A stretch of 17,500 bases of DNA from Botryococcus braunii. Its lineage: Eukaryota; Chlorophyta; Trebouxiophyceae. Each line of letters begins with the position of its first letter. Within the stretch, counting starts at the first letter, position 1. The stretch spans positions 463,844-481,343 of the forward strand of contig KV908357.1 of the NCBI GenBank assembly GCA_002005505.1, written 5' to 3'. Positions 1 through 10,134 of the stretch are shown one piece after another. Under the pieces are notes generated by a model. The model saw nothing but the letters and a program-made list of their open reading frames with translations, was not told the DNA's origin and did not search any database. The position numbers and the translations under genes are program-made.

Positions 1-154
1 TTTATCCACATTGCAAGTCAGGTGCGGAAGGGGGATGATCACCTATTTCCATCAAGGCAGTAATCTGTAGAAATGGCCCCACAAGCGCAGGACACAGGGC
101 ACGAAAATCCGGGCATTTTCTCTCCATCCTGGAAACGTAAAGACTGACCTGCAG

Positions 155-419
155 CGACACACATTTTTCTCAACGGGGACTTGCATGTCGATCGTTGCCG
201 GGCTTCTTTTCTACGACCGCAATGTGGAGCAGGGTGCTGCTTCGCAAGTGTGGGCTGCAACCGCACCAGAGCTGGAGAACCAGTCAGGAGCCTACATCGT
301 CAACTGCCATGTACGCTTCTCTTTGAACTGCCCACTCCCCTACTCTCCTCCGCTCCCCCCCCCTTCTCTCCCTCCGTCCCTCCTCCCCCCCCCTCTCTCT
401 CTCTCCCCCCCCTCTCTCT

Positions 420-511
<92 letters not shown>

Positions 512-1268
512 GGTGTGTGTGTGTGTGTGTGTGTGTAAGGGGGGGTGGGGGTGGGTGGGTGGGTGGGTGTTGGGGGGGGGGATGCGATTATATGTAAGTG
601 GGAGGAAGGGGGAGGGAGGGAGGGATGGAGAAGGGGGGGTGGGAGAGGGAGAAGGAGAGGGTCAGCATGTGTGTGACTGGGCCCAATTATACACATTGGG
701 GCTCCCATGGTGGAACAGATGAGGGAGCGCGGGCGGTTTGGAGGGAACGATACCGCTCTTTTGTCTCGGAGGGTCGGAAGTTGGAAAGTTGTGTTTGGTG
801 GGTACCCAGAAAGTGGTACCCAGAAAGTTGGAAAGTTGTGTTTGGTGGTAGCCAGAAAGTGTACCCAGAAAGTTGGAAAGTTGTGTTTGGTGGTACCCAG
901 AAAGTGGTACCCAGAAAGTTGGAAAGTTGTGTTTGGTGGTACCCAGAAAGTCGTGAGGTTGGCCAGTCGTGATTGATACCTACCTCGGGAGTTCCAGACA
1001 TCCCAATTGATAACCACATAAGAGCTGCTGCGATGTTCTGTGAGATATTTTGGAGGGTATATAGGGTATATACCCAAGTGTGAATGGAATATCCCCGTCC
1101 CCCCCCCCCCCCCTGGGGTCACAAAAGCAGGTGTACAGGCACACTTCCGAGTTACATGAGGATGTGCAGGTTAAGAAACCCGTCACCAAAGCCGCCGTGG
1201 ATGATGACTTGGCCAAGAAGCTGTGGGATGAAACAGAGAAGCAGCTTCTTGCCCTGGAGAATAAATAA
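155..1268 (+). CDS. Short-chain dehydrogenase/reductase (TIC32/RDH/WWOX-like), 3' end, two exons, partial
   Basis: This is the C-terminal part of an NAD(P)-dependent short-chain dehydrogenase. Exons are placed at 155-310 (52 codons) and 1170-1268 (32 codons plus TAA). The upstream acceptor is CTGACCTGCAG, with an intron occupying 1-154. The internal intron (311-1169) is phase 0 on both sides, with donor GTACGC and acceptor GATGTGCAG. Seen: an RH pair at the exon start, NVEQGAAS, ATAPELENQSGAY, NCH joined to VKKP, then DDLAKKLWDETEKQL just before the stop. Known: this order (RH, then EQGAAT, then PEL..SG.Y...C, then LW..SE.L) is the C-terminal signature of TIC32, retinol dehydrogenase and WWOX-type enzymes. 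The Rossmann GxxxGxG and YxxxK motifs lie upstream, outside the window, so activity and cofactor cannot be judged. An alternative acceptor at 1131 is also in frame but would insert 13 residues that do not fit the family. Confidence 0.75.
345..535. repeat. Compound (CCCT/CT)n-(GT)n microsatellite
   Basis: An almost pure pyrimidine run of C-rich and CT units up to 501 switches directly to GT units (502-535). It is followed by G-rich sequence. It lies inside the dehydrogenase intron. Confidence 0.95.
781..951. repeat. 46-base tandem repeat, about 3.7 copies
   Basis: Copies begin at 781, 828, 873 and 919 with the same start, TTGGAAAGTTGTGTTTGGTG. The spacings are 47, 45 and 46. Each unit ends with a doubled GTACCCAGAAAGT-like half. 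The last copy is truncated. The array lies in the dehydrogenase intron. Confidence 0.9.
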
Positions 1269-1524
1269 CCTGCTCATGCTCTGGAAAGTAAATACGGCTC
1301 TAGCGGATATTTGGGTTTCTCGTGTGTGCGCTCTTGGATTTACATTTTGTGACAGCTCTAGGTTTTGATTCCGCTGTTGAAGAAATACTTTGCAAAATGT
1401 TTGAATGGATCCATTGAAACATCTTGCGATCCGGAGTTACCTCTGAATTATTCATTTTGCTTGGTATGTTTGTTAAATCTCATTGAACTGGGGATAGGTC
1501 TGGGAATAGTTTGGGCCGGATATC
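1269..1524. other. 3' flank between two apparently convergent genes
   Basis: This is the presumed 3' untranslated region of the dehydrogenase. No canonical AATAAA was found between its stop and 1524, and no convincing coding frame is present. Confidence 0.4.
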
Positions 1525-2049
1525 CTAAACTAACATCGATGGTTGTTTCTCCTCAACCTCAGCAGTGAGCTTGTACAGCATTTTGGAGGCGTTGTACTCT
1601 ACACTAATCTCTGAATCGAACGATCCGTACGCCCTTGCGCGGGCAAACTGTTCGGCATTATCGTTGTCCATGGACTCATCAATAAAGGACATAGTCATCA
1701 ACCTGGGGAAATGAAGCTTCGAGGCCCCAAAGTCCTGAGATCCGTGACTGAAGTGATGTACAGCTATTCAAGTTGATTTTGTCTCTGAACAGAATTCGGC
1801 GAATCATTGTCTATAGTTAGTAACTAACTGAGAACGTTTAGTTAGTAATTAATTATTGATTACAGCTGATTTATTAACTGATAACGTACACAATTAACTA
1901 GGAACGTTCTTGGAATTCGAATTTTCGGTGGGTGACTTCAATAAAGTTCTTGCAGATAATGATGCGAAAGTCACATGAGCATGAGGTCTTTGGCAAGCCT
2001 CGAAGCACTTGCAAGCGTTCATTCACATTAATGGAGAAGGCTCCAGGCG
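1525..2049 (-). CDS. Candidate terminal exons of an unidentified minus-strand gene
   Basis: I do not recognise this protein. On the minus strand an open frame ends in TAG at 1527-1525. It reads DFGASKLHFPRLMTMSFIDE, continues through an acidic stretch, and then FARARAYGSFDSEISVEYN to the end. A candidate acceptor (GGATCTCAG) puts the exon at 1734-1525, phase 0. A second open segment, 2049-1937, starts after CCTCATTACAG and reads APGAFSINVNERLQV, then RGLPKTSCSCDFRIIICKNF. It could splice out 1936-1735 (202 bases, GTCACC to CTCAG) with matching phase 0. The composition looks like real protein, not low complexity. However, the donor is weak, no further upstream exon was found, and no domain is recognisable. 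A transposon-derived fragment or a chance open frame remains possible. Confidence 0.3.
1825..1908. repeat. Degenerate TAACTGAGAACGTT motif, three copies
   Basis: Related 14-base words start at 1825, 1875 and 1895 (TAACTGAGAACGTT, TAACTGATAACGTA, TAACTAGGAACGTT) in an AT-rich stretch. The spacing is irregular (50 and 20). If the minus-strand gene model is right they lie in its intron. Confidence 0.5.
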
Positions 2050-2183
2050 CTGTAATGAGGCGCGTTGTTAACGTTGTTCCAATCAGTGTGGAGGTTTGCA
2101 AGCAACTGAGGCACACTGCATTTCTAATACTGTAAATGGTGAAAACGTTTTATTCCATCCAGTGTATTTTTCCCTCAGTTTTC

Positions 2184-2190
<7 letters not shown>

Positions 2191-2216
<26 letters not shown>

Positions 2217-2289
2217 CGGGGGAGGGGAGGGTGAGAATTTTACACTCGAAACTGACAAGGCATAAACTGAATTTTACACTCGAAACTGA
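2191..2289. repeat. T run, G run and a duplicated 21-base word
   Basis: A T run followed by a G run at about 2191-2230 precedes two exact copies of a 21-base word at 2235-2255 and 2269-2289. The word begins GAATTTTACACTCG and ends AAACTGA. Copies start 34 bases apart. No gene is evident. Confidence 0.85.
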
Positions 2290-2590
2290 ATGCATGGTGT
2301 CACCTCCGGGTGACCATCAAGATGTGCAAGATTGAGCAGATTGTTCAGGATTTCACTGTGATACCTTTTAATGATCATCCGCGTGTGCAGGGTCATGCAC
2401 ATTTCAAATTTTTCTGATACCTTTCAACCATGCCTGTTGCTTCAGAAGTCCAATCTGGTAGTGTGTCCAGCAGCCGGACTTCCCAGCTAAACTAGCACCA
2501 GCAAATTTCAGTCGAAAGGCGACATGTACCCACCTACACCTATTCACACAACCCATGCACGCACACGCCAGCGAGCACGCTTGCGCGCGC

Positions 2591-3980
<1,390 letters not shown>

Positions 3981-3987
3981 GCAAAGT

Positions 3988-4080
3988 GTAAGTTCCCTGT
4001 CAAGTGCCGGACGTGGCGACTGCGTTGTTTTGCAGATCGGTAGCAGAGGTGAACTTCTTCTTCAATTGTATAATTCAGCC
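3988..4080 (+). other. Probable 5' leader of the ZNHIT2-like gene, with a possible short leader intron
   Basis: A strong acceptor-like sequence (GCGTTGTTTTGCAG) ends at 4035. A consensus GTAAGT donor lies at 3988-3993. If both are used the leader intron is only 48 bases, so a longer intron with a more distal donor is equally possible. The leader exon would be 4036-4080, directly before the ATG at 4081. Confidence 0.35.
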
Positions 4081-5765
4081 ATGAATGGTCGATGTGGGAT
4101 ATGGAACAGATGTACGCGAGATCTTGCGAAGTATACCTGCCCAAGGTGCAACCTGCGCTATTGCTCTCTGCAGTGCTACAAGCGGCACAGCCAAACATGC
4201 ACGGAAAATTTTTACAAGTGAGTAGTCAGTATCCCCGATAGATTGTACGATGTACAACCGCGAAGCTGGCATGAGATGTCAATGTCCTGTTAAGAGCAAG
4301 CAATCCCAAGCAGAGTATCACTAATTGTAAAACAACCCAGACGGCCCTGAACAGTGGACCTAGACAAATAAACCCCCTTCCATGTTGCCCCCACCCCCCC
4401 GGGCTTTCTTCGAAGCGTCCATGTCCCAAGTGGGGAATGCCTTGCCAACCTTCAAGTGTGTTTCGTTACTTGATACGCAGCATCTGGAGAATGGATCCCA
4501 TTCATGTTTGACGCCATTTACAAAGCTGGGACGCCCAGGAGTTTGAGGTATCCTACAAGAGGTACCCACAACGCAACAGCACTTTTCCTGTCTTCTTAAA
4601 GTCCTCATGCCGGCAAAGCAAGGAGAGTCTGAATCATAGGCGGGAGGTTTGTGCTTGGAATTGGTTGTTTGCATCTCACAGTTGGTGGACTGAGGAGCCT
4701 TTGGAGTGGCAGGCTGAAGAGGTACAGAGCACGGTCAGAACATTTGACGTAGACATGCTTCCATGCTCTAGCGAGTAACCTCGACATGCTTCGATGCTCA
4801 AGCGGATACCCTAGACATGCTTCTTCCATGCTCAAGGGTTTCACCGCCATTGCACCACCCACCACATGTTCTGAGCACACCCACATGTCATCCTTCCCCG
4901 GTGAACTGTGGCCATCACGGTACCGAGCCACTCCAGCTAGTGCCATTCGACCTTGCCAAATGCCATGTTGGATAAGACAAGAATGGCCTCTTCTGTCTAT
5001 GCAGGGAGCAAACGGAGGAGAGCTTGAGGGAAATGAAAGCAACTGACGAGGACAAGAAGCGCATGGTGGAGATCCTCAAGCGGTTGCACCTTCAGGACTC
5101 CGAGCAGGCTCAAGACCTGGCTTCTGGGCCTGGCAGCAGTGATGAAGAAGCTGCTGGGGAGCCCCTATCCAGGGCAACGCTTGAGCGCCTACGGAGAAAG
5201 GTCCGGATAACCTCCTTGGGCAGTACCCGTGGCTACGGACGAGGTTCCAGTCCGAAGAAATGCCGATGCACAGTGCCATCAACAAGATCAAAGAAGTTTT
5301 TCCAAAGCATGAGAGCACATTCTTCATAGTTCTTAGTGGGCGATGGGGGCCTTTGAACTTCCCTTAGAGAGATTGCATTTGGCTTTTGAACATAAATTTC
5401 CTAAGGGATTGCTGATGGCAGTCTATTTCCCATAGAGTTGATCACGGCCTCTGAACTTCCATGGATATGAATATGTCATCAAATCACATCAATATTGATG
5501 TTGACCTGAGAATGTGCAGAACGCGCGTGAAGAGTGATCATGGCTGTCGAAGTTGGCTGAGTTATAGTTATGCTTGTTGTTGCAGTCGTTAAGGAACACA
5601 TTTGTCAGGGGATGGTAAGGTGCAGCATTAATGGTCCTTGTACTCAATGCCCTGCGTGCTTCCGCACTCTCCTCCCTGTCTCTGGCTTCCTCACTTCATC
5701 CGGTCGCCTTTCGGTGCTGGCCTGCATGTGCATGCATGCATGTACACACTCCATCTCCCTCCCCC

Positions 5766-5838
<73 letters not shown>

Positions 5839-5859
5839 ACACACACACACACACACACA

Positions 5860-5901
<42 letters not shown>

Positions 5902-8900
5902 CACACTTCCTCCTCTTCTTTTCGCCGCCCCTCGAGCATTCCCCGTGGAGAACAGGAGTGGCCACCTTTGGCAATGGACACTGTAATGAGTTTTGTGGAG
6001 GTGGCAGGTCGAATCAGGAGAAGATTTTGACGTCGAGCACGAGATGACGCCCGAAGAGAGGGACAGGGTCCTTCGGGATATTGAAAGGCAGCAGGTGCCC
6101 ATGTCCATTAACAGCTGGCAGCCTTGGTGGGACCTCCCAGGGGACCCTGCTCCCGCCTGTGGTGCTGATGGAGCCCCACTTGTTGCCACCCTTCTGGCAC
6201 CGTCTGAAGGTAGCCCAAACGTCGGCATACCATATCGATGGCGATGTTCTTTCCCCTATCTCCATCTCTGAATGTCACGATGATTTTGACCTCTACTTCT
6301 GCATATAGGGACCATGTAGGGATTTGTGAGGGAAACTAGCTGGGTGGGGGGGGGGGTGGGAGGGGGATTTGGTTGGGAGGGGAAAGCTGGGTTGGAGGAG
6401 GGTTTTTCTTCTGCATGTCGATAAGGGCGTGTTTTTACTAAACAGTCGCCTCCCCCAATTCTTCGCCGAAGGACTCCCTGAGCTGGTGGCACAGACAAAC
6501 AGAGGACACTCTGCTAATGTGAAATCATCAGCAATTAGTAATTGGTCGTGGCGCCAAGAAGCACAGGGTTTGCCTCCCCTTCAGTTCAATGAACAATTTA
6601 ATGGGTGGTCTCAAGTTGAGCTGAAGTTGCGCATTTTTGAATCTCGCTTAGCTAGGTATTAGGCTCAAAGAGCACAGGGGATGCCAAATTTGGCATTGCC
6701 AACTTTCGCACTTGCCAACCATTGTAGTGGTCCAAAGAAGCACACGAGGTGCGTAAATTGGAATCGTCAAGCAAAGGCTGTGGCCCCCTTGCAGGACACT
6801 GGGGATGCTAATTTAGGCAGAGCTAGCAATGTAGTGGTCCCAAAGAGGACAGGAGGTGCTAATGTTCGGCAACAAAGACCGGGTGGTTGCCATAATTGGC
6901 ACTTCCTAGGCTTGTTGGGCACAGTGGGGAGAGAAGGTTGCCTGCTTTGGCATCAGTGATCCTGGTGGTGGGCTTAAAAGGGAGTGAAGGTGACGTTGGA
7001 ACCCCTGCAGGGAGTGGTGCAGCGCAGCGGTTGCCTAAATTGGAATCGTTGACAAAAGCGTGTCCATCTCCCCTGCTCCACTGGCAGCTGGTGGATCTGC
7101 TGTATGCGTACTGCCTGGTCATGAGGCTGTACAACGGTGATGTCTCTGTGGATCCGGAGGTGAGGGGAGGCCTTGAAAGGGCCCAATGGCATTGTAATCC
7201 AGTGAAAGAGGAAGATTGGCGGAGCAAAACAAGTGGAAACGAAAAGATGGGGAACTGAGGAAGTTGCGAGGGGAAGAAGGGAAAAGAAAGAGGCAAAAAT
7301 AAACCTGGTTATCACTCTCAGGCATTGAGAGCATCACTCTCCTCCCATTTCTTTGTCCATTGAAAGAGACAGCAAGAATATGTGTTGAGGTCTCAAAGGC
7401 AAACGCACCAGCAGCCGCAGCAGCAGAGAGGTATGATGATGAAGGAAATGAAGAAGGGGGACAAGTGGGAGGGGGGTATCGTGAGAAGGATTTGAAGGTG
7501 CAGGAGGGCCAGGGGGGGGGGGGGCAGTGATAAGGGGGTTTGCGAAGCAATGTACATGCTCGGAGTCCTGGAATGAGCTGAAAGCCAACGGTTGACGGCT
7601 GAGAGGTTAGGGGGGAAAGGGTGGGGGGGGGGGGTGCGCACAGCCAGACATGACAGCATTTCGTGCCCTTCCCAGTGCTTCGTCAATAGTGCGCACATCT
7701 TCATTGCCCCGTTTTTTTAAAAGTTAATGTATTTGTTAGCTTGCCTGGCTGTTTGTTTGTTTGTTTTGGTTATGTATTCCCGTTTGTATTTTTTGTTTGT
7801 TTGTTTCTTGGCTGTTTTTTTTTTTTTTTTTTTTTTTTTTTTTGGTTCGTCCGTTTGTTTGTTTTGGGGAATGCAACATCACAAGGCTTAAGGATTAAAT
7901 TGGTGCATGTTGGGGGGAAGGGGGTAGCGGATGGAGATTCAATGTTCAAAGAAGTACTCTGGCTGCAGGAAGGCATGTGGGAAGTGTAGCTTTTGGCCCT
8001 GAAGCCCCCCTCACTCCTGTACTAGGGCATGCAAAACTGAGTGCTGGCCATCCTGTCTGGGATCAGGGGGCAGCTCAGCGGTTTCTAGATGCATCTGCAT
8101 CCTTATTGGGCAAGGTACCGCCCGCCAGTCCTGCGGAGGCGGTACTATCGTCCACGGAGCGGGCTTGCTCAGCGGGGCTGCTGGGTTCCCGAGGGAGAGC
8201 CGCTGCTCTTGCAGTCCTCCGTGATGTAGTTTCCATTGCCTCTTTAGGCCGCCAGGCCGTACTCCGGGCGCTGGGCCAAGCCAAGGATGTGCTTTCTGCC
8301 TTACAAGGGCCCCACGCTGGCACACAGACGCCAGGGCCGGCCGCTCCGCTGGTCCCCAACGAGGGACCGCCTGTCTCCCGGCTGGCAGAGGCCCGCCGCC
8401 GCCGCATGGCACTCGCAGACATCGCAGGGCCAGCTTTTCCGGGTACCCGTGACCCTGGTGGTTTTCCGGCAAGTCCGCTGAACGGCGAGGCACATGGAGT
8501 ACCGCCGGTGTCCCATGGGGGACCAGGACCGGGGCACCGCAATGGCAGGGCAGCGTCTGAGCCTGCGGATGGCCGGCGCGTGGATCTGGGGGTACGGAAG
8601 ATGCTGTTCATGTTAAGTTGGGCGAACGAAGCATTTGATCAAACGTTTGCGGATGTCGCTGCCGCTGTGGAGTTTGAGGCGGAAGTTTTGACACCGACCG
8701 CAATTGGCGGGAGGCACGCTCCCGCGGGAGCAGCTGGCGAGGCGTCCAAGTCCATTTTGTCAGGACTCAGGGGACCGGGGTCCAGCGCCTTGGGAGGAGG
8801 GGTTCCGCCGGAGAGCATGACCCAGCCCAAGCAGCACAGCGTGCAGGAGCGGTCCCCTGTGGGTACCGGGGTACCCTGGGGCCCCGGCAAGGAAATGCTG

Positions 8901-9884
8901 CGGACGGAAGCCGTTAAGCACCTGGTCCGCGCCGGTACATTCTTGGAACCGACTGGCGAGCGCATCCCCTCATTGTCGCTTCGGTTTCTGGACGGAGCTA
9001 CAGGAAGGGACACAAAAGAAGCAGATGCAAATGCTGGCATCTCGCAGCCTGCGGGAGGTCTTGTGGGTGCGGTTCATTCGGTGAAAGGCAGCGGTCCCTC
9101 GGGTGCGGGCAGTCCCGTGGATGTGGACGGTCCCGTGGGTGCTGGGGGGTCTCTTTATGGGGTGGGTCGTGCGGAGCGGGGGAGGAGAGGGGGAGGTGAT
9201 TTGGCAGTGGATAGCGCCAAAGCCGATGAGGCAAGAGTGATGGGCCGCACACAACAATCGGCACAGGGTGAGAAGCATGAGAAAGGGCGAGGCCGGGTGT
9301 TGATCGAGGAGGTACCTGCAGAGGAACCTGCGCAGTCTCCCGTGGGGTCTCAGCCGCCGAGCAGGGTACTGATAGAGGAGGTGCCTTCAAGGCAGCCTTC
9401 GCAGCAGGCTCCCAGGCCCCCAGGCCCTCCACAGCAAGGCAGGGCCCTGATAGAGGAGGTACCTGCAGGGATGCCCGCCAGGTCAGATCGGGGGACTCAA
9501 CAGCATGGCAGGGCACTGATAGAGGAGGTCCCCACGGCGGTCCCTATGGGATGTCGCCCGCATGCTCAACAGCACGGAATGCTCATGATTGAGGAGGTAC
9601 CGGACGAACAGCAAGAGCTTCCTCCGGCTCCCTTTATCGTGGGTAGGTCTACTGATGGGTCATTCCGTTCCTCCCAGATGACAGACGATCAAATTGGCAA
9701 TTCACAATATCGAAGGACGCTTGGCGAGCTCGATGTGTCAGCGGGAAAGTCTAACGAGTGGGGCAATGCGGATGTGATGGAGCCTTTCCCTGCACAGCCA
9801 CGGCCTGGCGCAGCCGTGGCTCCCCCACTGGGGACCTTCCAATCGGGGTTCAAAGGCATTTCTAGATTTGAAGAATGGGAGTGA
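4081..9884 (+). CDS. ZNHIT2: ZNHIT2-like HIT zinc-finger protein with long repeat-bearing C-terminal tail
   Basis: Five exons are placed at 4081-4217, 5005-5200, 6008-6209, 7011-7159 and 8067-9884. All introns are GT-AG with matching phases, giving 833 residues. Residues 11-40 form a HIT finger (C11, C20, C23, C28, C32, H36, C40) followed by TENFYK. Then come [12 protein letters not shown] (about 63-74), [13 protein letters not shown] with WQPWW (148-152), and [21 protein letters not shown] (about 198-222). A helical block leads to [21 protein letters not shown] (406-434). Known: this order matches ZNHIT2, an adaptor of the R2TP/HSP90 assembly network linked to U5 snRNP in animals (about 400 residues in human). 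Inferred: the same role here. Residues 435-833 are an extra Gly/Pro/Ala-rich tail with five IEEVP motifs (638-740). The expected first finger cysteine is Trp8. The last exon is visibly GC-richer than its neighbours. Exon 4 could instead start at 7023, in the same frame and phase. Confidence 0.85.
4218..5004 (+). other. Intron 1 of the ZNHIT2-like gene
   Basis: The donor is GTGAGT at 4218 and the acceptor is TCTGTCTATGCAG. The intron is 787 bases, phase 2. The donor falls inside the Lys codon right after TENFY, so the HIT finger is encoded by one exon. It contains a 31-base tandem repeat at 4752-4840. Confidence 0.8.
4752..4840. repeat. 31-base tandem repeat, about 2.9 copies
   Basis: Copies start at 4752, 4783 and 4814, each beginning GACATGCTT and containing ATGCTC further on. 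The copies are diverged by a few substitutions and a small insertion. The array is inside intron 1 of the ZNHIT2-like gene. Confidence 0.8.
5201..6007 (+). other. Intron 2 of the ZNHIT2-like gene, with (CA)n
   Basis: The intron is 807 bases, phase 0. The donor is GTCCGG after GAGAAAG and the acceptor is GTGGCAG. A (CA)n microsatellite occupies 5766-5906. Joining across it restores RLRRK to VESGEDFD, the expected family order. No other gene is seen here. Confidence 0.7.
5766..5906. repeat. (CA)n microsatellite
   Basis: Nearly pure CA units with two GA interruptions, preceded by a short ATGC-rich stretch. It lies inside intron 2 of the ZNHIT2-like gene. Confidence 0.97.
6210..7010 (+). other. 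Intron 3 of the ZNHIT2-like gene, with degenerate repeats
   Basis: The donor GTAGCC at 6210 is phase 1. The acceptor is ACCCCTGCAG (exon from 7011), or GTGGTGCAG (exon from 7023), which keeps the same phase. A G-rich run lies at about 6343-6366. From 6545 to 6860 there are diverged copies of a word like CCAAAGAAGCACAGGGGATGC. An optional exon starting after CGCCGAAG at 6470 would be in phase, but it adds sequence the family lacks and I left it out. Confidence 0.65.
6545..6865. repeat. Diverged repeats of a CAAAGAAGCACAGGGG-like word
   Basis: Related words occur near 6553 (CCAAGAAGCACAGGG), 6664 (TCAAAGAGCACAGGGGATGC), 6732 (CCAAAGAAGCACACGAGGTGC) and 6840 (CCAAAGAGGACAGGAGGTGC). The last two are each preceded by TGTAGTGGT and lie about 107 bases apart. 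A further partial relative lies near 6793. Confidence 0.6.
7160..8066 (+). other. Intron 4 of the ZNHIT2-like gene
   Basis: The donor is GTGAGG and the acceptor is CTGGGATCAG. The intron is 907 bases, phase 0. It holds G runs near 7513 and 7622, a (TTTG)n region at 7749-7865 and a 29-base T run at 7815-7843. Minus-strand open frames in 7320-7700 are Pro/Ser-rich and unconvincing. Confidence 0.7.
7749..7865. repeat. (TTTG)n with an embedded 29-base T run
   Basis: TTTG units flank a T homopolymer at 7815-7843. It is inside intron 4 of the ZNHIT2-like gene. A poly-T run of this kind can be the remnant of an inserted reverse-strand retroposon tail, but no element body is recognisable. Confidence 0.9.
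9294..9602 (+). repeat. Coding repeat: five LIEEVP-type motifs at about 23-residue spacing
   Basis: In the last exon of the ZNHIT2-like gene, the 8-residue motifs start at 9294, 9363, 9441, 9510 and 9579, which are residues 638, 661, 687, 710 and 733. They read RVLIEEVP twice, RALIEEVP twice and MLMIEEVP once. The linkers are Gln/Pro/Ser-rich and poorly conserved. Spacings are 69, 78, 69 and 69 bases, all multiples of three. The motif varies at synonymous sites (GAGGTACCT, GAGGTGCCT, GAGGTCCCC), so the peptide is better kept than the DNA. Confidence 0.9.
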
Positions 9885-9986
9885 GACTAGCGTCCACTAG
9901 GTGTGTATAGCGTGTGGTGGATGGGTGTGTGTTTGTGTGTGTGTGTGTGTGTGCGTGCGTGCCTGCGTGCGTGCGTGCATGTGTCT

Positions 9987-10049
<63 letters not shown>

Positions 10050-10061
10050 TGTGTGTGTGTT

Positions 10062-10134
<73 letters not shown>

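Larger units (their letters stand above)
311..1169 (+). other. Intron of the dehydrogenase gene, loaded with simple repeats
   Basis: This is an 859-base GT-AG intron. From 5' to 3' it carries a pyrimidine tract that becomes (CT)n at about 345-501, (GT)n at 502-535, a G-rich purine stretch at about 537-660, a 46-base tandem repeat at 781-951 and a C run near 1099-1113. Long open frames through the CT/GT part are low-complexity artefacts. Confidence 0.65.

Noticed and set aside
340..1122. 260-residue minus-strand open frame through the CT/GT tract
   Set aside because: Most of it is Arg/Glu or Thr/His polymer from microsatellite translation. It also lies inside the intron of a better supported plus-strand gene.
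4752..4840. Tandem repeat considered as a CRISPR-like array
   Set aside because: The copies are directly adjacent with no unique spacers, in a eukaryotic intron.
5570..6228. 130-194 residue frames rich in Thr/His or Cys/Val
   Set aside because: They are driven by (CA)n in ZNHIT2 intron 2. The real coding part here is only exon 3 from 6008.
6470..6662. Extra in-phase exon reading [20 protein letters not shown]
   Set aside because: It could splice from exon 3 in phase, but the family does not have such an insert, no donor of the needed phase was found, and the sequence merges into the diverged repeat zone.
7119..7704. Minus-strand Pro/Ser-rich open frames
   Set aside because: They are low complexity, reflect G runs on the plus strand, and fall in ZNHIT2 intron 4.
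8011..9516. Long minus-strand frames opposite the last ZNHIT2 exon
   Set aside because: They are shadows of a GC-rich coding exon, with no domain and no splice logic.
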